64,000 nucleotides of DNA from Zantedeschia hybrid cultivar (GCA_030544215.1 JARZZO010000009.1:52571129-52635128), one strand, 5' to 3'; counted from the stretch's first letter, positions 1 through 12,879 are shown. Notes: a model not told the origin generated them from the sequence alone. A program made the numbers and translations.

Positions 1-1266
1 CTTTCTTACCAATTGTCATGATAAAGTCGATCAGAGTTCTACTCACTATAGCTACACACTTCAACTTCGAGATCTGGCAGATAGATGTTAAGACTTCCTT
101 CCTCAACGGTAACCTTAAGGAAGAGGTATATATGATACAATCAGAAGGTTTCACATTCAAAGAGTTTTCAGATAGAGTGTACAAGCTTCAGAGTCTATTT
201 ATGGACTAAAACAAGCTTCCCAAAGTTGGAACATAAGATTTGATGAGACTGTCAAGTCTTATGACTTCGTTAAGAATGAAGATAAGCCTTGTGTGTACAA
301 GAAGACCAGTAGAAGTGCAGTCACCTTCTTAGTTCTTTACATAGATGACATACTACTCATTGGGAATGATGTAACTATGATGTCATCGGTTAATATCTGA
401 CTGTCGAAAGACTTCTCAATGAAGGATTTGGGAAAAGGATCCTGTATATTGGGAATACGGATCTATAGAGATAGATAAAAGAAGATGCTCCGAATGACCC
501 AATCCTTGTACATAGATACTATTGTCAAAAGGATTGGCATAGAAAATTCTAAGAAAGGTATCATATCGATCAGACATTCATGGATAGAGTATCCTATGCC
601 TCTGCCATAGGATTTATCATGTATGCCATACTATGTACACGGCCTGATGTGGCATATGCTCTAAGTGTTACGAGTAGATTTCAGATTGATCTAGGTAAAG
701 AGCATTGGAAGGCAGTGAAATGTATCCTTTGGTACTTGAGAAGAACTAAGGATATGTTTCTTGTCTATGGAGGAGGTGACTTGAAACTGCGAGGTTTTGC
801 TAACTTGAGTTTTCAGTCAAATCCAAATGATGGCAAATCTACATCTAGATTTGTGTTTATTTTGAACTGAGGCGTAGTGCACTAGAAGAGCTCTAAGTAA
901 GAAATCACTGCAGATTCGATGACTGAAGTTGAGTACATCGCTATAGCTGAAGCCTCCAAGGAAGCAATGTGGTTGAAGAAACTTATCACCGACCTCGACG
1001 TAGTTCTCAACATCTCTGAACTTGTTCTGCTGTTGTGCGACAACAATGGAGTCATTGCACAAGCGAAAGAGCCGCGGTCTCATCAGAAATTGAAGCATAT
1101 TTAGAGATGCTACCATTTTATCAGACAGATAATTTCCAGAAGAGATGTAGTGGTCGAAAGAGTTTCATCAACCGATAATGTAGTAGATCCTCTGACAAAG
1201 CCTTTGCCTCAAATTGTATTTGAGCGTCACCTAGAGTCTATAGATTTAGTGCATAAAGGTGATTGA
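1..1266 (+). pseudogene. Ty1/copia pol 3' part (RT and RNase H), decayed
   Basis: Remnant of a copia polyprotein running in from the left edge. Reverse transcriptase is recognisable from an IDVKTSFLNG-type block near position 80 and the catalytic YIDD at 338-349. RNase H follows, with a TEVEYIA-type block near 925 and a CDNNGVIAQAKEP-type block near 1040. The frame ends with a stop at 1264-1266, just before a purine tract and the LTR. It is broken by several stops and at least one frameshift (around 205-215). It resembles the copia bodies at 30489-34407 and 45697-49614 but is more diverged and belongs to the element whose 3' LTR follows. It cannot be functional. Confidence 0.9.
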
Positions 1267-1270
1267 CAGT

Positions 1271-1283
1271 CCAAGTGGGAGAT
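1271..1283 (+). other. Polypurine tract of the copia element
   Basis: The sequence CCAAGTGGGAGAT sits directly before the LTR start TGTTA. The same AAGTGGGAGAT tract precedes the LTR starts at 34428 and 49635. In the copia family this is the plus-strand priming site. Confidence 0.8.
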
Positions 1284-2846
1284 TGTTAATCTTAGATGAC
1301 CTATAAGCCAATCTCACTATGTAAATCTCGTTCATTTATTAAATAAAGTGGCATTATTTCATTATGAATAATTCGTTTTAATTATCGTCTCATAATGAAG
1401 TCCATGAATATGTACGATGGTGATCAGATTATGATGAGATCATACTAATAAGACTGATCACTTAAACAAACATATTCTTAATTGTTCATAGTCAAAGGAT
1501 ATCCAAGAAGGACATCGAATATCTGGTTAGACTAGTACAAATTACTCATACTCATACGATGAGGGTGACTGATCTCATAGTCACTTATGTGGAGACACTA
1601 AGGTGAATATGTTAGTACTTATTAGAGAATGAGTTCACTGAACTGATCCGACTGAATCGCTGGATGGTATAGTACCTCACTGTCAACCAGCTTGATTCTA
1701 TTGTCACAGTTGCATGGATGGTCCTCAGACCTGAGACTGTAAGGACACCTTGTTGGTAGACTTCTGTGCTTTGACCTCGGTTTACGAATCTCTATTCACG
1801 GGATTCTAAACAGCCAAGGATCGGATACAGTAGAATACCGTCGAAGGGAATTGAGTGTCAATAAGGAATCATTCGCTCTCGGTACTTAGTGAGAGAATTC
1901 TCTAAGAAGGATGTGCAGGAGTCCCTGACCAGGGCAGACGATAATATCGGAAAAGGAGTTTTCGGATATTATACGGCAGCATCCGATCTAAGTGAGTCGA
2001 CCGGTTAGGGTTTGACGGTACACCATACGCTGAGTTGACTCGAGAGCATTGTGCAAATGAAGGATTATATCCGCGCGGTAACTGTTGACTGGAAGGTTCT
2101 AAAAGTGGGTTGCTTAACTCCAATATCTTTTGGGTCACGCAGTGTTGCTTGGCACCCAACGTGATCGGAGACCCGACAGAATTCAATGTACGACATTGAT
2201 TCGGTCAATTAATTAATTAATATGAGTTATTAATTGATTAATTAAGTTAGTGAAGAGTTACTCGGCTTCTTGGGCTATTAACCGGACTGGTAATTGGGCC
2301 TAGAGGGTCACATACAAAAGATTCTTAAGACGATGGATTGAAGGTAGATTTTATATTAAATCGGGAGTTTTAATGAAAAACTGCACGGTTAATATAAAAT
2401 GTAACGAATGGGCTGAGCAGGCTAGGCTGCTGCTCAACCCTAATCGTCCCCTCCTCTCTCCCTCTCTCTCTCTGGCGCCCTGACTCTCTCTCCTCTCTGG
2501 AGACTACATCACCGTCTTCTCTAACTCTCGTCCGAAAGGAATTCGACTGCGCGTTGCGACGGTCATTGAGGCGAACGGCGCATCGCTTGTGGGCTGCAAG
2601 AAATGAGGAACGTGAAGAAATCTACTGCGAGAAGGATTGCGTAGACTTTGCTAGAGGCCGAGCATCTGTGCAGCTGGCGGTGTCACACTGATGGAACCAT
2701 TTGGACGCGGATTTGAATCCACACACGGTAATGTTCGATTACCCAGTTAATCGATTTTGGTTTATTCGAAACGGGAACGGATCGCAAATTTTATAATATT
2801 TAATTTTTGCTGCATTTGCGAATCGGAAAAACACAAGAACCCAACA
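1284..2846 (+). mobile_element. Copia 3' LTR, family A
   Basis: Starts TGTTAATCTTAG directly after the polypurine tract and ends in CCCAACA, giving 1563 bp. The same LTR family recurs complete at 60303-61853 and, inverted and interrupted, at 25200-28927. The five bases after the end are GTGGG; the matching left duplication lies outside the window. The last 450 bp hold a CT-rich stretch (about 2450-2500) and a GC-rich block. ORFs inside it are chance frames. Confidence 0.88.
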
Positions 2847-3990
2847 GTGGGTAGATATGTAAGGACTGAGATTTCAAATTTATTTATCGAGTCGATTTCG
2901 ATGCTGGATCCCTTGATTTGGATTTTTGGGAGCTGGGTGCATGGATTCTTAACTGCGTTGAGCTAGTTCGACGCATTTCTGCAAGGCGTCGGCTATGGGC
3001 GATGCGATTTAGAGATTATACATGTGTGACGTATGGTCGAACATCGGGGCGTTTGTGTATAGCCTCGATTTTATCATCTGAACGGCATCGCTCATGGTCG
3101 ACGTGATTCAGACGTCTACTAGTGTACGATCCCCGTCTTGTCGTCTGAACGGCGTCATTCCGGGACGACGCGATCTAGTTCAGTCGGAGTTGACACCCCG
3201 AGCCACCCCTCCTTTCACCCTCCTTTCTCTCATTCTCTCCTTCTCACTCTCTCTTTTCCCTCCACTCCAATTCCTCTTCCTCTTCCCTCCACTCCATTTC
3301 CCCTCTACCACTTCCACTACCATCTCCACCGTGGCTTCTTCGCTCTCCAGATGGCAGACGACGTTTCGATGGAGTGACGCCGTCTATAGTAGTGCCGGCG
3401 GCAATTTGCGGTGTAGGAGTTCGGAGTTCAAATAACCATTGAGGTGACGATCCTCGTGCGTGTTTCAATTGATTTAACCCATAATTTTCCGCTTTAGAGC
3501 ATACTATAGATGTGTGTGGATATTTTGAGTAGAAAATGAGCATGTCTTAAGGGAGATTTTGATTGAAATGGATATTTTTGAAAATGAGAGTAGTATGTTA
3601 TTTTGGTTAATGGATTTCCCCCTATCTCTATTTGTGTGTTTTTCATTCGTTTTGAGGAAGAAAATCTTTTGTTGTGGCTCGGTGGAAACCGAAGGAGAAC
3701 TCGATTTCAGACGTAAAACGCATCCATTCAGGGCGACGCGATTTATGAACTGTGTCAGCCTCAGTTGGCGCTATTCGCGGCCCATACCTCTGGAGTCTCG
3801 AGTACAGAGAGTGTGATAGAATGTTGAATGATGTCGACCATGATCGATGTGATTCAAGCCAATATCCCTAGGTCCCGAGGCCCAAGAGTGAAGAAAATTA
3901 ATTATAAGGTGTTAAATGGCGTCAACCTCAGTCGACGCGATTCAAAGTAGAATCCCATAATTTTTGTATTTAACATGTGTAGTTATTATA
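2847..3990 (+). repeat. Detached PMD-leader cassette with seven 10-nt-spaced dyads
   Basis: Seven copies of the spaced dyad lie here, half-site to half-site: 2954-2979, 2985-3010, 3084-3109, 3151-3176, 3719-3744, 3830-3855 and 3918-3943. Between the fourth and fifth is a CT-rich leader (about 3195-3335) and an ATG at 3351 followed by a 9-codon frame. The order dyads, CCGAGCC, CT-rich tract, ATG is the same as on the minus strand upstream of the PMD gene at 54886-57762. I read it as a broken-off piece of that element family. No protein domain is visible in the ORFs here. Confidence 0.55.
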
Positions 3991-4671
3991 TATTATCTCA
4001 ATTAAATTCTTGTATAGTGTTAGATGACCTGTTATATATATATTTAAAATCATATATTAGGGTGGAGATTTTCATGTACTGAGAGTCGCATTGTTTTTGT
4101 TTATGTGATCATAGATCTAAAATGATAGTTGTTAGCACTTGACACCTTTTGTCAGTGTGAGAGTGACAATATAATGCCTAGGCGGCGAGGGTCACCTAAT
4201 GTGTCACAGGATAATAATTAGTACTGGTGTGGGAGTTGTACACTATGGAGTGTCACTCGTAGTTAAGAAGAAGTAGAACCATGTAGAGTTAGACAGATCG
4301 AAATAGTTAACGCGCTATCTGAGGAATTATTATTCCACCCTAACGGGTCGATATTTTTCTGATTGACTTGACAATTTCTTGTGTGGTGGATGTGTGATTT
4401 ATTTATCATTTTACTTATAGATATCTTACCTATATATTTTTGTTGTGATGTGTGTGTGTGTGTGAGGTGAAGATCAAGAAATTCTTATTAAGTCTATTTT
4501 GATGTGATTCATTTCTTATGATTTCATATGAAAATTTCTGATCGACATAATAGTTGTAAGATCCCGTCTGAAATTACGTGTCAACACTCACCGTTCTAAA
4601 AAATGTCCCGATGAAATTGTAGGAGAATAACTAGTTGTTAAAAAAGATAAAACTTTTACTAACTGAACAGC
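3991..4671. other. No gene seen; AT-rich, short GT repeat
   Basis: Intergenic sequence with a (GT)n run at about 4449-4464. I see no coding or RNA feature. It may be further decayed retroelement sequence continuing from the cassette to the left. Confidence 0.5.
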
Positions 4672-5193
4672 TCAAGAGAAGTGAAAGGAAAGGACCATTG
4701 ACAGCTCAGGCGGCGTGAAAGGACCGTCTTCTTGTCCTCGGACGATTAGAGCCACAGCATTGAGTGTCTGTGAATCCCGCAAGAATAAAACGAGCAACAT
4801 CGGACGCATTGCGACTTGAGAAGTTGTGCGTCTCAAACACCCAATGGCCAATGTCAGTTCAATTTCTGCGGGCCTTCTTCCCGTCTCCACCACCGCAACC
4901 AGCGTAGCGACCGGCAACATGCTGCAGTCGACGGCTGCACTGCGAGGCAACACACGCTCGTGCTCCCGGCCGCTACGGGGCCAAGCCCTCCGCAGGCTTC
5001 GTTTGGGGCGACACGGTCCCCGGCAGCTCGAGCGGTCCGCCGCTGCGGGCGAGGGTGGCGAAGGGGACAGGCCGTGGCAGCACGGGCATGGCTGCTGGAG
5101 CGTTCGCGTTCGGGCCGCTGTGCCAGGCAAGGAGCGTGGGCGGCAGATACACGGCACCTGCGGTATGTTGTGCGGTTACCGGTAGAGGACTAG
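4672..5193. other. Isolated GC-rich island, unidentified
   Basis: About 0.5 kb of clearly higher GC content than its AT-rich surroundings. Long frames are open on both strands at once: 161 codons on the minus strand at 4672-5157, and 125 and 119 codons on the plus strand at 4816-5193 and 4826-5185. I recognise no family in any of them. One plus-strand frame (ATG at 4844) begins like a Ser/Thr/Ala-rich targeting sequence, but this is weak. It could be a captured exon or gene fragment, or simply GC-rich repeat DNA. Confidence 0.3.
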
Positions 5194-5413
5194 CTGGTCC
5201 GACCCGATTTCTTTATCACGTAAAAAAAGACGTGTTTTAACTTCGATTTATTATTATATAATTTTTCATTTGATTAGGATTATAGTTTCTAATATTAACT
5301 TTGGCATTAATATGTTTGACGTGTATAATATATAAATGAATAATACTTGAGTAGCAACTTGCTTCATCGCATGGGATAAAGCCATAAAAGGTAACTTTTG
5401 TAAGGTCGAGTTC

Positions 5414-5624
5414 ATCATGTCTTACATGTTTATACAATTTCATCTTTGATCAGACAATTTGAAAAAATATTAAAAATAGAAAATCGAATCATAATGAACA
5501 ATAAACAAATGGACTGTATCATCATGTCTTACATGTTTGTACAACTTAATTTTTGATCGGACAATCTGAAAAAATTTAAAAATAAAAAATCGAATCATAA
5601 CGAACAATAAACAAATAGACTGTA
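5414..5624. repeat. Two-copy tandem repeat, about 107 bp unit
   Basis: The segment starting ATCATGTCTTACATGTTT at 5414 is repeated from 5521 with a handful of substitutions and a short gap. Both copies end in a CAAATRGACTGTA-type sequence. A local duplication in AT-rich DNA with no gene. Confidence 0.8.
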
Positions 5625-7787
5625 CGGATAGATCCTAATAAAATAAATTTAGTTTTTGACTTTTTGAAAATTTTTAGATCGTCCTCTATGAAATTAGCTC
5701 AATCACCTAAAGTTGACTCGAACATGGCTCAAACTCAATCAAGTTTCTAAACTCATTTTTTGAATTTAGCTCATTTAGATACTCAAAGAGTTTGAGCCAA
5801 GTTCCTTAGAAGGCTGCAAATAAATGCTTGAGTTCTAATTATCTAATTTGTTTCCTTTTTTATTAACAGAGATGAAATCCGCTAAAAATCATCCGTTAAG
5901 TTAATTGGAAATGAAAAATAGATATCCAATAGTTATTAGAGTCAGAAATAAAAATAGTTATTTCCGCATCGATCTTCTAATCCATTTTTATTTTAAAATA
6001 TTATTTGTTTTTATATATTTTATTTTATGCATATGAAAAAGATAATATTTGTACTATTAGATGGGTCTTCTCATATCCAACGGTGACGATTAAAGTATCT
6101 CATGTGACAAAAGTAAGGTTGCGTAGTGTATGGTTTTTGCGGATTCATAATACATAGATTTAAAGTTTAGACCAATAGATAAAACAAGTTTCAAAATTTG
6201 AAGCTCATAGATCGAAAGGGATTTCATGTGTTTAGGTTTTTAAATTATTAGAAGAAAATTTGTCAAAAGTGAGCACTAATGGTGATCTAAAATAGTTTCT
6301 TATTATAGTGATGATAATAATGAAAATTGTTTACTTCTATCTCTATTTTCATTTCTGAATTAAAAGTGAAAACGGACGTGGAATCAAAAATACTAATTTT
6401 CATGTTCATTTTCATCATCAATAAATATTATAAGAAATGGAAGCAGAAGATGTCATTTCTATTTTTATCTCCTACTCGCTTGCAGTCCTTGATTCTAAGT
6501 TCAAAGAGTAATAGAATAAGGCCTTCTAAACATCAACCATTTCATATTATGGAGGCAGATCAAATGAGCCTTAGGGCACATTTAAGTTAGATGAGTCTGG
6601 GAGTCCCTCTTTTAAATTTACAATTTTAACTCCAAGCAATACTCAGAATGGGTTTAAATGTGAAGGGTAATTTTAATATAACAAGGATTTATGAAAAATC
6701 ATGATCATAAATTTGTGTGGACGAATTTCTTTAACTAAAAAAAAAAGTGTATAGAGGGACACTTTTGTCTATTTATAAAGGGTGTGTGTTTAAAGATAAC
6801 ATGGTGAATTGCTAAGGTAAAATGATAATCAAATGAAAGTATATATTTTTTTATCAAATCATATTGGATAGTTTTTAGTAAATATAGATAAATGAGTAAT
6901 TAGATTGAGGGTTATCTAAGTTAGATGAGTTTCAAAGCTCATTTGATATGCTTTGCTCTAAATTTATGTTTTTAACCCAAACTTATGGCAAAAAAGGATT
7001 TAAATATAAATGATACTTGTGATATAACATGAATTTTGTGACAATCCATAGTCGTAAATAGGTGTAGAGGAACTTAGAAAGAGAGTGCATGAGAGGGACA
7101 TTTGGTCCAATGATAGAGGGTGTGTTGAAGACGAGATGATAAGAGTGAAAGGTAAAATGGTAATATGAATGAAAATATATATTTTTCTAGTCAAAAGTGT
7201 CTCAATATTTTTGGTTGAATATAGGTAAATTGGTAATTAATGGGGGATTTGAGACTCAGTCGATCTATTAACACAATTTAAAAGACATAGTCTAACAACA
7301 CAGAGTATTGGAACACTACCAAATGAGTGATTGATTTTGATGGACATAAATCTATCTTTTATAGAATGTGAAAATGAATACCATTTAAGTACATGAAAAA
7401 AAAACTAAACAATAGTAAAGCCAATTATTTAAATGTCTTTAAAGAAGGGTACATGTTAAAATATGATTCTTATAGTCGAATAAAATTACATTATCTAGAA
7501 TGAAAAATAACAAATATTTAAATAAATCAAAAACAAAGTGATAGGCTTATCAAGATAACCATCAAAAGTTAATTGTTTTCTTATACATCACAAGGAAAAT
7601 ATGTATGCAAAATGTTTTCAATAATAAATAAATTTTGACCATTGAAAATTCAAAAGCATTGCAATAATATACAAGTATAAAACTTCATAAATAAATTACT
7701 ATTAGAATAACAATTACAAATTCATCGTTGCTCTATTTGATTTACCATATAAAATATTAAGAATACCAAACTTGTTCAAAGTGAATA
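5625..7787. other. No gene seen; AT-rich intergenic
   Basis: About 2.2 kb without a supported gene. Around 6580-6960 and 6900-7260 there are two loosely similar stretches (TTTAAGTTAGATGAGT, then GGGACATTTGGTCCA-like text), probably old diverged MITE-type copies. ORFs here are short and carry no recognisable motif. Confidence 0.5.
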
Positions 7788-7796
7788 TTTTATGAA

Positions 7797-8984
7797 GAGT
7801 AATACTTACTGTACCGCATGCGGTGTAAAGAGGTTGAAGTGGATTGCAACACTTCACCTCATCCTACCATATGTCATGCTTACTTCTCTACTTTTTTCAT
7901 TTTTTTAGGTGCAAAGAAAGAAAATGTGAAGCCCTCTGATAGTTTTTATTACTATCATTTCTCGTTCACTTTCATTTAAAAGAGATAATTGATTAATTCC
8001 CGTCATTTAAAAAGAGATAATCAATTCCTTTCCATTTAGTTTGGCGGCCTTCCAGTTTATCACTTCAAGTGTAGATCTATCATTGCTAAATTCGAAATTA
8101 TTACTTCCAAGTACATTTTTATCACTTTCAAAATACATTTTTATTACTTTCTAACTATTTCAGTTTTATCACTTACTACTCAATTTTATCATTTCGTAAT
8201 GTAGTTTTATCACTTTCTATGCAAACGTATCACTTCCAAAGTCTAACTTTGTTAGGTCTTACGTAATTTAGTTTTATCAGTTCCAACATAAATTTATCAC
8301 TCTCAAACATACTTTTATCACTTCCTACGCAAAATTATCAGTTCAAAGTAAAAATTATCATTTCTGAGTATTTTATCACTTCCTATGCAAATAAAGTGAT
8401 AAAATATTTAGAAATTATAATTTTTACTTGGAAGTGATAGGTTTGCATAAGAAGCGATAAAACTGCGTTACAAAGTGATAAAATTAAATAGCGAATAATA
8501 GAATTGAAACAATAAGAAAGTGACAAAAATTTACTTTACAAGTGATAGGTTTACATAGGTAGTGGTAAAATTGCATACGAAGTGATAAAATTGAATAGAA
8601 AGTAATTAAAATGAAATAATTAGGAAGTGATAAAAATGTACTTTGAAAGTGATAAAAATGTGTTTTAAAATGATATTTTCAAGTTAGAAAGTGATCAATC
8701 TATGCTACAAGTGATAAATTAGGAGGCGACCAAATTAAAATGGAAAGGAATCAATTATCTCTTTTTAAATGACGGAAATAAATTGATTACTTCTTTTAAA
8801 TGATGGTATGCGAAAAAAGATAGCCATAAAAAGCTTTTCTTTTAAATCGATTACCTTTTCTTTTTCTCCACCCAAAAAATAAAAAAAAAATAGAGAAGTA
8901 AGTAAGACAGGTGGCGAGAGGAGGTGAAGTGTTACAATCCACCTCAGCCTCCCTACAGAACATGCGGTGTAATGAGTATTGCTC
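7797..8984. mobile_element. Non-autonomous Mutator-like element with foldback arms
   Basis: The two ends are inverted copies of each other: GAGTAATACTTACTGTACCG at the left, and its counterpart GAGCAATACTCATTACACCG read from the right. The inverted similarity runs through almost the whole 1188 bp, so the element is nearly one large hairpin. Perfect 9-bp direct repeats TTTTATGAA flank it at 7788-7796 and 8985-8993; 9 bp is the Mutator superfamily hallmark. The inner arms are a run of short degenerate repeats built on TTTTATCACTT. No transposase is encoded, so movement would need one in trans. Confidence 0.85.
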
Positions 8985-8993
8985 TTTTATGAA

Positions 8994-10040
8994 TGTCGAA
9001 AGATTACATTGGTATATTTTAAGAGATCACCTTGTGACATTCTTTCGCACAACATTGGGATGTTTTTTAAATGTCACACACCATTGTCATTTTAATGGTT
9101 GCTGTTGTTGTTGTTATTCAAATGTAACAATTTTAAATTTGTAATGATTATCTAAATAATGTCTTATATGCAAGAAAATTCTAATCTTTTTTATCTTGTT
9201 TATATTACCGAAAAATTTATATAAAATTGAATTGGATAAAATAAGCAAAAGAATCAGTGTGAAGATATTAGGATCATACTTATGCAATGTTATAAGAGAA
9301 AATCTATTAATCCAAACTTGACTAAGAAATATCATTGTATACATTTTTCTATTTTTCTTATCCTTGGTATGAGAACAAAAGAATTGAACCAAAAGGTTCG
9401 AAAGTAAAAATCTAGAAAACTATAGAATAAAAGAAAAGAGATTACATAGAGAAAGAATGTATCAGAAATATAAATCTCAAGAGTTTCAAACTTAACAACT
9501 TCTTAAAAGCTTAATGAAACAATCACGAAAGAAAGTGGCAAAAAACAAAAGTTACAAAAGAAAAAATAAATCCAAGAGTCATGGAAATGGACAACATACT
9601 AAAAGTTTAATCAAAGAATCATGAAAGAATGATTTTTTATAAACTTGGCTAGAGTTCGTATATATCAACGACTCTTTAGGTGGTTATTTATTAAACACCT
9701 TTATGAATATTAATTTTAAATTCTATATGAACATTAATTCTACCAATAAATAAAATTCATATGTGCAAATATATAAATTGTATAACAATAAATCTGTAAA
9801 CTATGTTGTAGAGGCATAGCATGAGGGACCTTAGTCTAACATTGGTCATTTAGAAGGCAACTTAATCCTTATAAAGAAGGTCTCCCATCTTTCTCCAAGT
9901 GAAGGCCCCTTTTCTAGCAAAATGACAGAACCTTGAGGCTAGCTCTATGTATTAAAGTAGACAATGCTCCTTGTTGGAGCGAGCCCATGGTTCCTTTCTT
10001 CAACATTGGGGCCATATGTGGGAACTCTAGTACATTTGCA
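8994..10040. other. No gene seen; possible old LTR remnant near 9820-9990
   Basis: AT-rich. The stretch at about 9820-9990 (CCTTAGTCTAACATTGGTC, then TATAAAGAAGGTCTCCCATC) looks like a remnant of a plant LTR, but no partner or boundary is visible. Confidence 0.3.
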
Positions 10041-11105
10041 CATACTTGTCAACACACACAAAAAGACACGGCCACCCAAAATCCCCCATCCCGACTTAAC
10101 AAAAAAAACATTGTCAAAAAATTTAAAATATTCAAACATGCCCAATTAGTTTGGTTTCACCCCTTGAAATATAATTTTTACCATTAGATCAAAAAAAGTA
10201 ACCATAACCATCTAGTCAAATGCCTCATTGTTTGAACCTCAAAATTAAAATCCCTTTAAGACTAATCCAATTATTTTTTTATTTTTTGGCATTTTTTCAC
10301 TATTTTTAGACATTAATTTTTGATGTGTCTTATTGGATGGTTAAGATTAATCATTAAGATTGGATGGTGAAAATTAAAGTCCCAAGGATGACAACAAACC
10401 TTAATGGACCTAGTTGAATATTTACAAATTATTGACGATTTTTATTTTTCTTAACATGGGGAAGGTGGGTTTTGAGAAGGGGTGCAACAAACTTAGGTGT
10501 GCCCAGGGTGCATTGAATCCTTTTCCTCTCTCTCTCTCTTTATATATATGTAGACCGACTATAATGAGCTTCGGATTCATCTAAATTAGATGAATCCTCC
10601 TTCGAAACTCTCTTTTATCCATTTAAAAAAATAAATAAAAATTATTAAAATATTTAAAATATCTAAATATCTTATCATAGGTTGGTTTCTATCCTTTGAG
10701 AAATAATTTTCTCCAGCAAATCAAAAAGCTCAATCCTAGCTGTTCAATTAAGTGCATCCTTCACTCGAGATCAAAGTTAAAATCTCAAGAGATGGGATTA
10801 ACCCTAATGGTGAGTCTAATGAATTTTTTATTTATTGACTATTTTTTAAATATTTTTAGATATTATTTTTTGATATGTACTTGATCAGATGGTTCCGATT
10901 AATTTTTAAGATTAGATGATAAAAATTAAAGTCCTAGAGAAGAGAATACCCTTAAGAGGCCTATTTGAATATTTAAAATTATTTCTGATTTTTATTATTT
11001 TTTAAACATGGGGAGAAAGGATTTCAAGAGAGAGGGGGCTCATCTAAGATAGATGTACTATGGGGCTAATTTGATCCGTTCCATATATATATATATATAT
11101 ATAAT
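10041..11105. repeat. Two diverged tandem copies of a ~500-bp MITE-like repeat
   Basis: The 10041-10555 stretch and the 10570-11100 stretch share the same order of blocks: an ATTTAAAATATT run, a GTTTC..CCTTGAAAT-type block, a TTTTTAGACATTAATTTTTG-type middle, then AACATGGGGA. Both end in CT- and TA-rich microsatellite. A third relative lies at 11630-12075. Internal blocks recur in inverted orientation, as in foldback MITEs. Boundaries are approximate because AT microsatellites blur the ends. (AT)n occupies 11083-11103. Confidence 0.5.
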
Positions 11106-11629
11106 GATTGTATAGAGATTTTATTGTATATATGCATCCTATAAGGGATTTTATGGATATATGAGATATTTAAGGAGTCATTTTCTAAAAACACTATTAA
11201 ATATTTTTGCTTCTAGCATACAATTTGTTATTTAACGTTTTCATTTCAAGATACATTTGGATATAAAAAAGAGAAGAATTTGACAAGAGCTTAACACTGA
11301 GATACTCGTTTCGGAAACGTCGGAATCTAAGAAATCGGAAGATCGGACTATCATATGCATCCCTACTCTCTCTCTCTCTCATCATCTTGATTATTCTTGA
11401 AGTCTCGTACAAAGAAATTGTCTTGTCACATTGTCTAAATTATTCCGGATAGCTTTTGTCACTTGATTCGTCTTTGCCTTCCCTTTAAATATAGCCTTCT
11501 TAGGAATTTGTTGTTCTACTGCAGGGTCTTCGACTCTTGACGTAAGCACTGAAAGAGGAGCAAACGATGCCGTTCCAGTATGATCGCATGCTCTCATCTG
11601 CTTTTCTCCAACACTAGACCATTCTCTCT
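11106..11629. other. Spacer with a short unidentified minus-strand frame
   Basis: A minus-strand frame of 68 codons (11391-11597) is less AT-biased than its surroundings and lies between CT-rich microsatellites. I recognise no domain in it. It might be a captured exon fragment; there is no supporting splice or promoter signal that I trust. Confidence 0.25.
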
Positions 11630-12075
11630 CTCTCTATATATATATATGGAAATGATTTAACGTGCTTTATGACACATCTAAGTTAGATATATTTACCTTT
11701 TTAAAATTTCAGTTCTTTCTTAGTAAAAAAATAAAAATAAAAATTTATAAAATGTTAAATAATCAAATACAGTCTTTAAAATTGATCTCATCTTTTGGAG
11801 TTTAATTTTCACCCTTCGAACCTGAAAATCAATCGACCCATCTGACCAGACATGTATAAAAAATTAATGTCTAAAAATATTAAAAAATAATTAAAAAAAT
11901 AAAAAATGTCAAATGAGTCTTTAAAGTTGATCTCATCTCCTAAGGTTTTAATTTTGATCCAAATAATAATGCATTTGATTGGATAATTATGGTTAAATTT
12001 TTAATCGAACAGTAAAAATTTAATCCAAAGAAGTGGAAAGTCCGCGTTATACTATCTTCTATATATATATGGAAA
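11630..12075. repeat. Third copy of the MITE-like repeat
   Basis: Contains the ACACATCTAAGTTAGAT end block, the AATTAATGTCTAAAAATATT middle and paired TCTTTAAARTTGATCTCATC blocks found as inverted relatives in 10041-11105. Flanked on both sides by TATATATATGGAAA-type sequence, suggesting insertion into TA-rich DNA. Confidence 0.5.
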
Positions 12076-12155
12076 ATATTACAATTTACTGTCAGATCGA
12101 CGTTTTGTCAGCTGGTAGCAGACTGTAACAAAAGTCGTCCGATTAGGATTGGATA

Positions 12156-12639
12156 TAGGGCTGTCAATGGAAATCCGGTTATCCGGTCGTTTGACTTGTT
12201 GCCGAAAAAAATTATCCGTCCGATAATTATCGGAATCGGAAATGGATATTTCTAATAAGTTATCAGAATCTATCCATTTTACGATTTTCAATTTTGATTA
12301 TTATTAAATTTATTATTAATAATAAGTATTAACTTTTGAATCATTTTTAATCTAACGGTTGAGGAGAGAGACTTTCGTAAGAAGAGAAGATCCTAATAAG
12401 TTTTAAATAAATAGATTAAGAAATAATAATTTTCAATACTTATAAAAAATAATATCGGAATCGAAAACAAATCGGAAACGGAAAATGTTCTTTCCAATCT
12501 TATCAGAAGCGGAAACGGAAAATGCATTTTTTTGATTTTATCGGAATTAGAATCGGAATAAAAAATAAGTTATTGTTATCGGAATCAGAAAACGGAAATG
12601 CCTATTTCCGTTTCCTTATCCTATCCATTTACAGCCCTA
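12156..12639. mobile_element. Non-autonomous hAT-like element
   Basis: Inverted ends TAGGGCTGTCAATGGA (left) and TAGGGCTGTAAATGGA (right, read on the minus strand). Flanking 8-bp direct repeats are ATTGGATA at 12148-12155 and ATTGGACA at 12640-12647, one mismatch. An 8-bp duplication plus a TAGGGCTG end fits the hAT superfamily. The interior is rich in CGGAATCGGAAA-type repeats and encodes nothing. Confidence 0.75.
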
Positions 12640-12879
12640 ATTGGACAGCTAGCAAAAAAACAGCGCATTTAATAAGTATTATCCATCTTAAGATTTTAAT
12701 TATAATTTCCAAATAATGATGAACCTAATTGTTAATTTCATTAGTCAGATACTTAAAATTAAATCTAAAAGAATGGAAAACAACCAAGAATGAGGTATTT
12801 GAATATTTTATTTTATTTTCTTTTGAAATTGAGATTGCTTTCTCTCTCTCTATATATATATGTTAGTGTGTGTTTTGTT

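Noticed and set aside
3094..3435. 113-codon plus-strand ORF
   Set aside because: It runs through the CT-rich leader, giving Ser/Leu/Phe/Pro repeats; the same leader elsewhere is open in other frames.
7797..8984. Tandem satellite based on TTTTATCACTT
   Set aside because: The repeats are arranged as two inverted arms bounded by terminal inverted repeats and a 9-bp duplication, so a foldback Mutator-like element explains them better.
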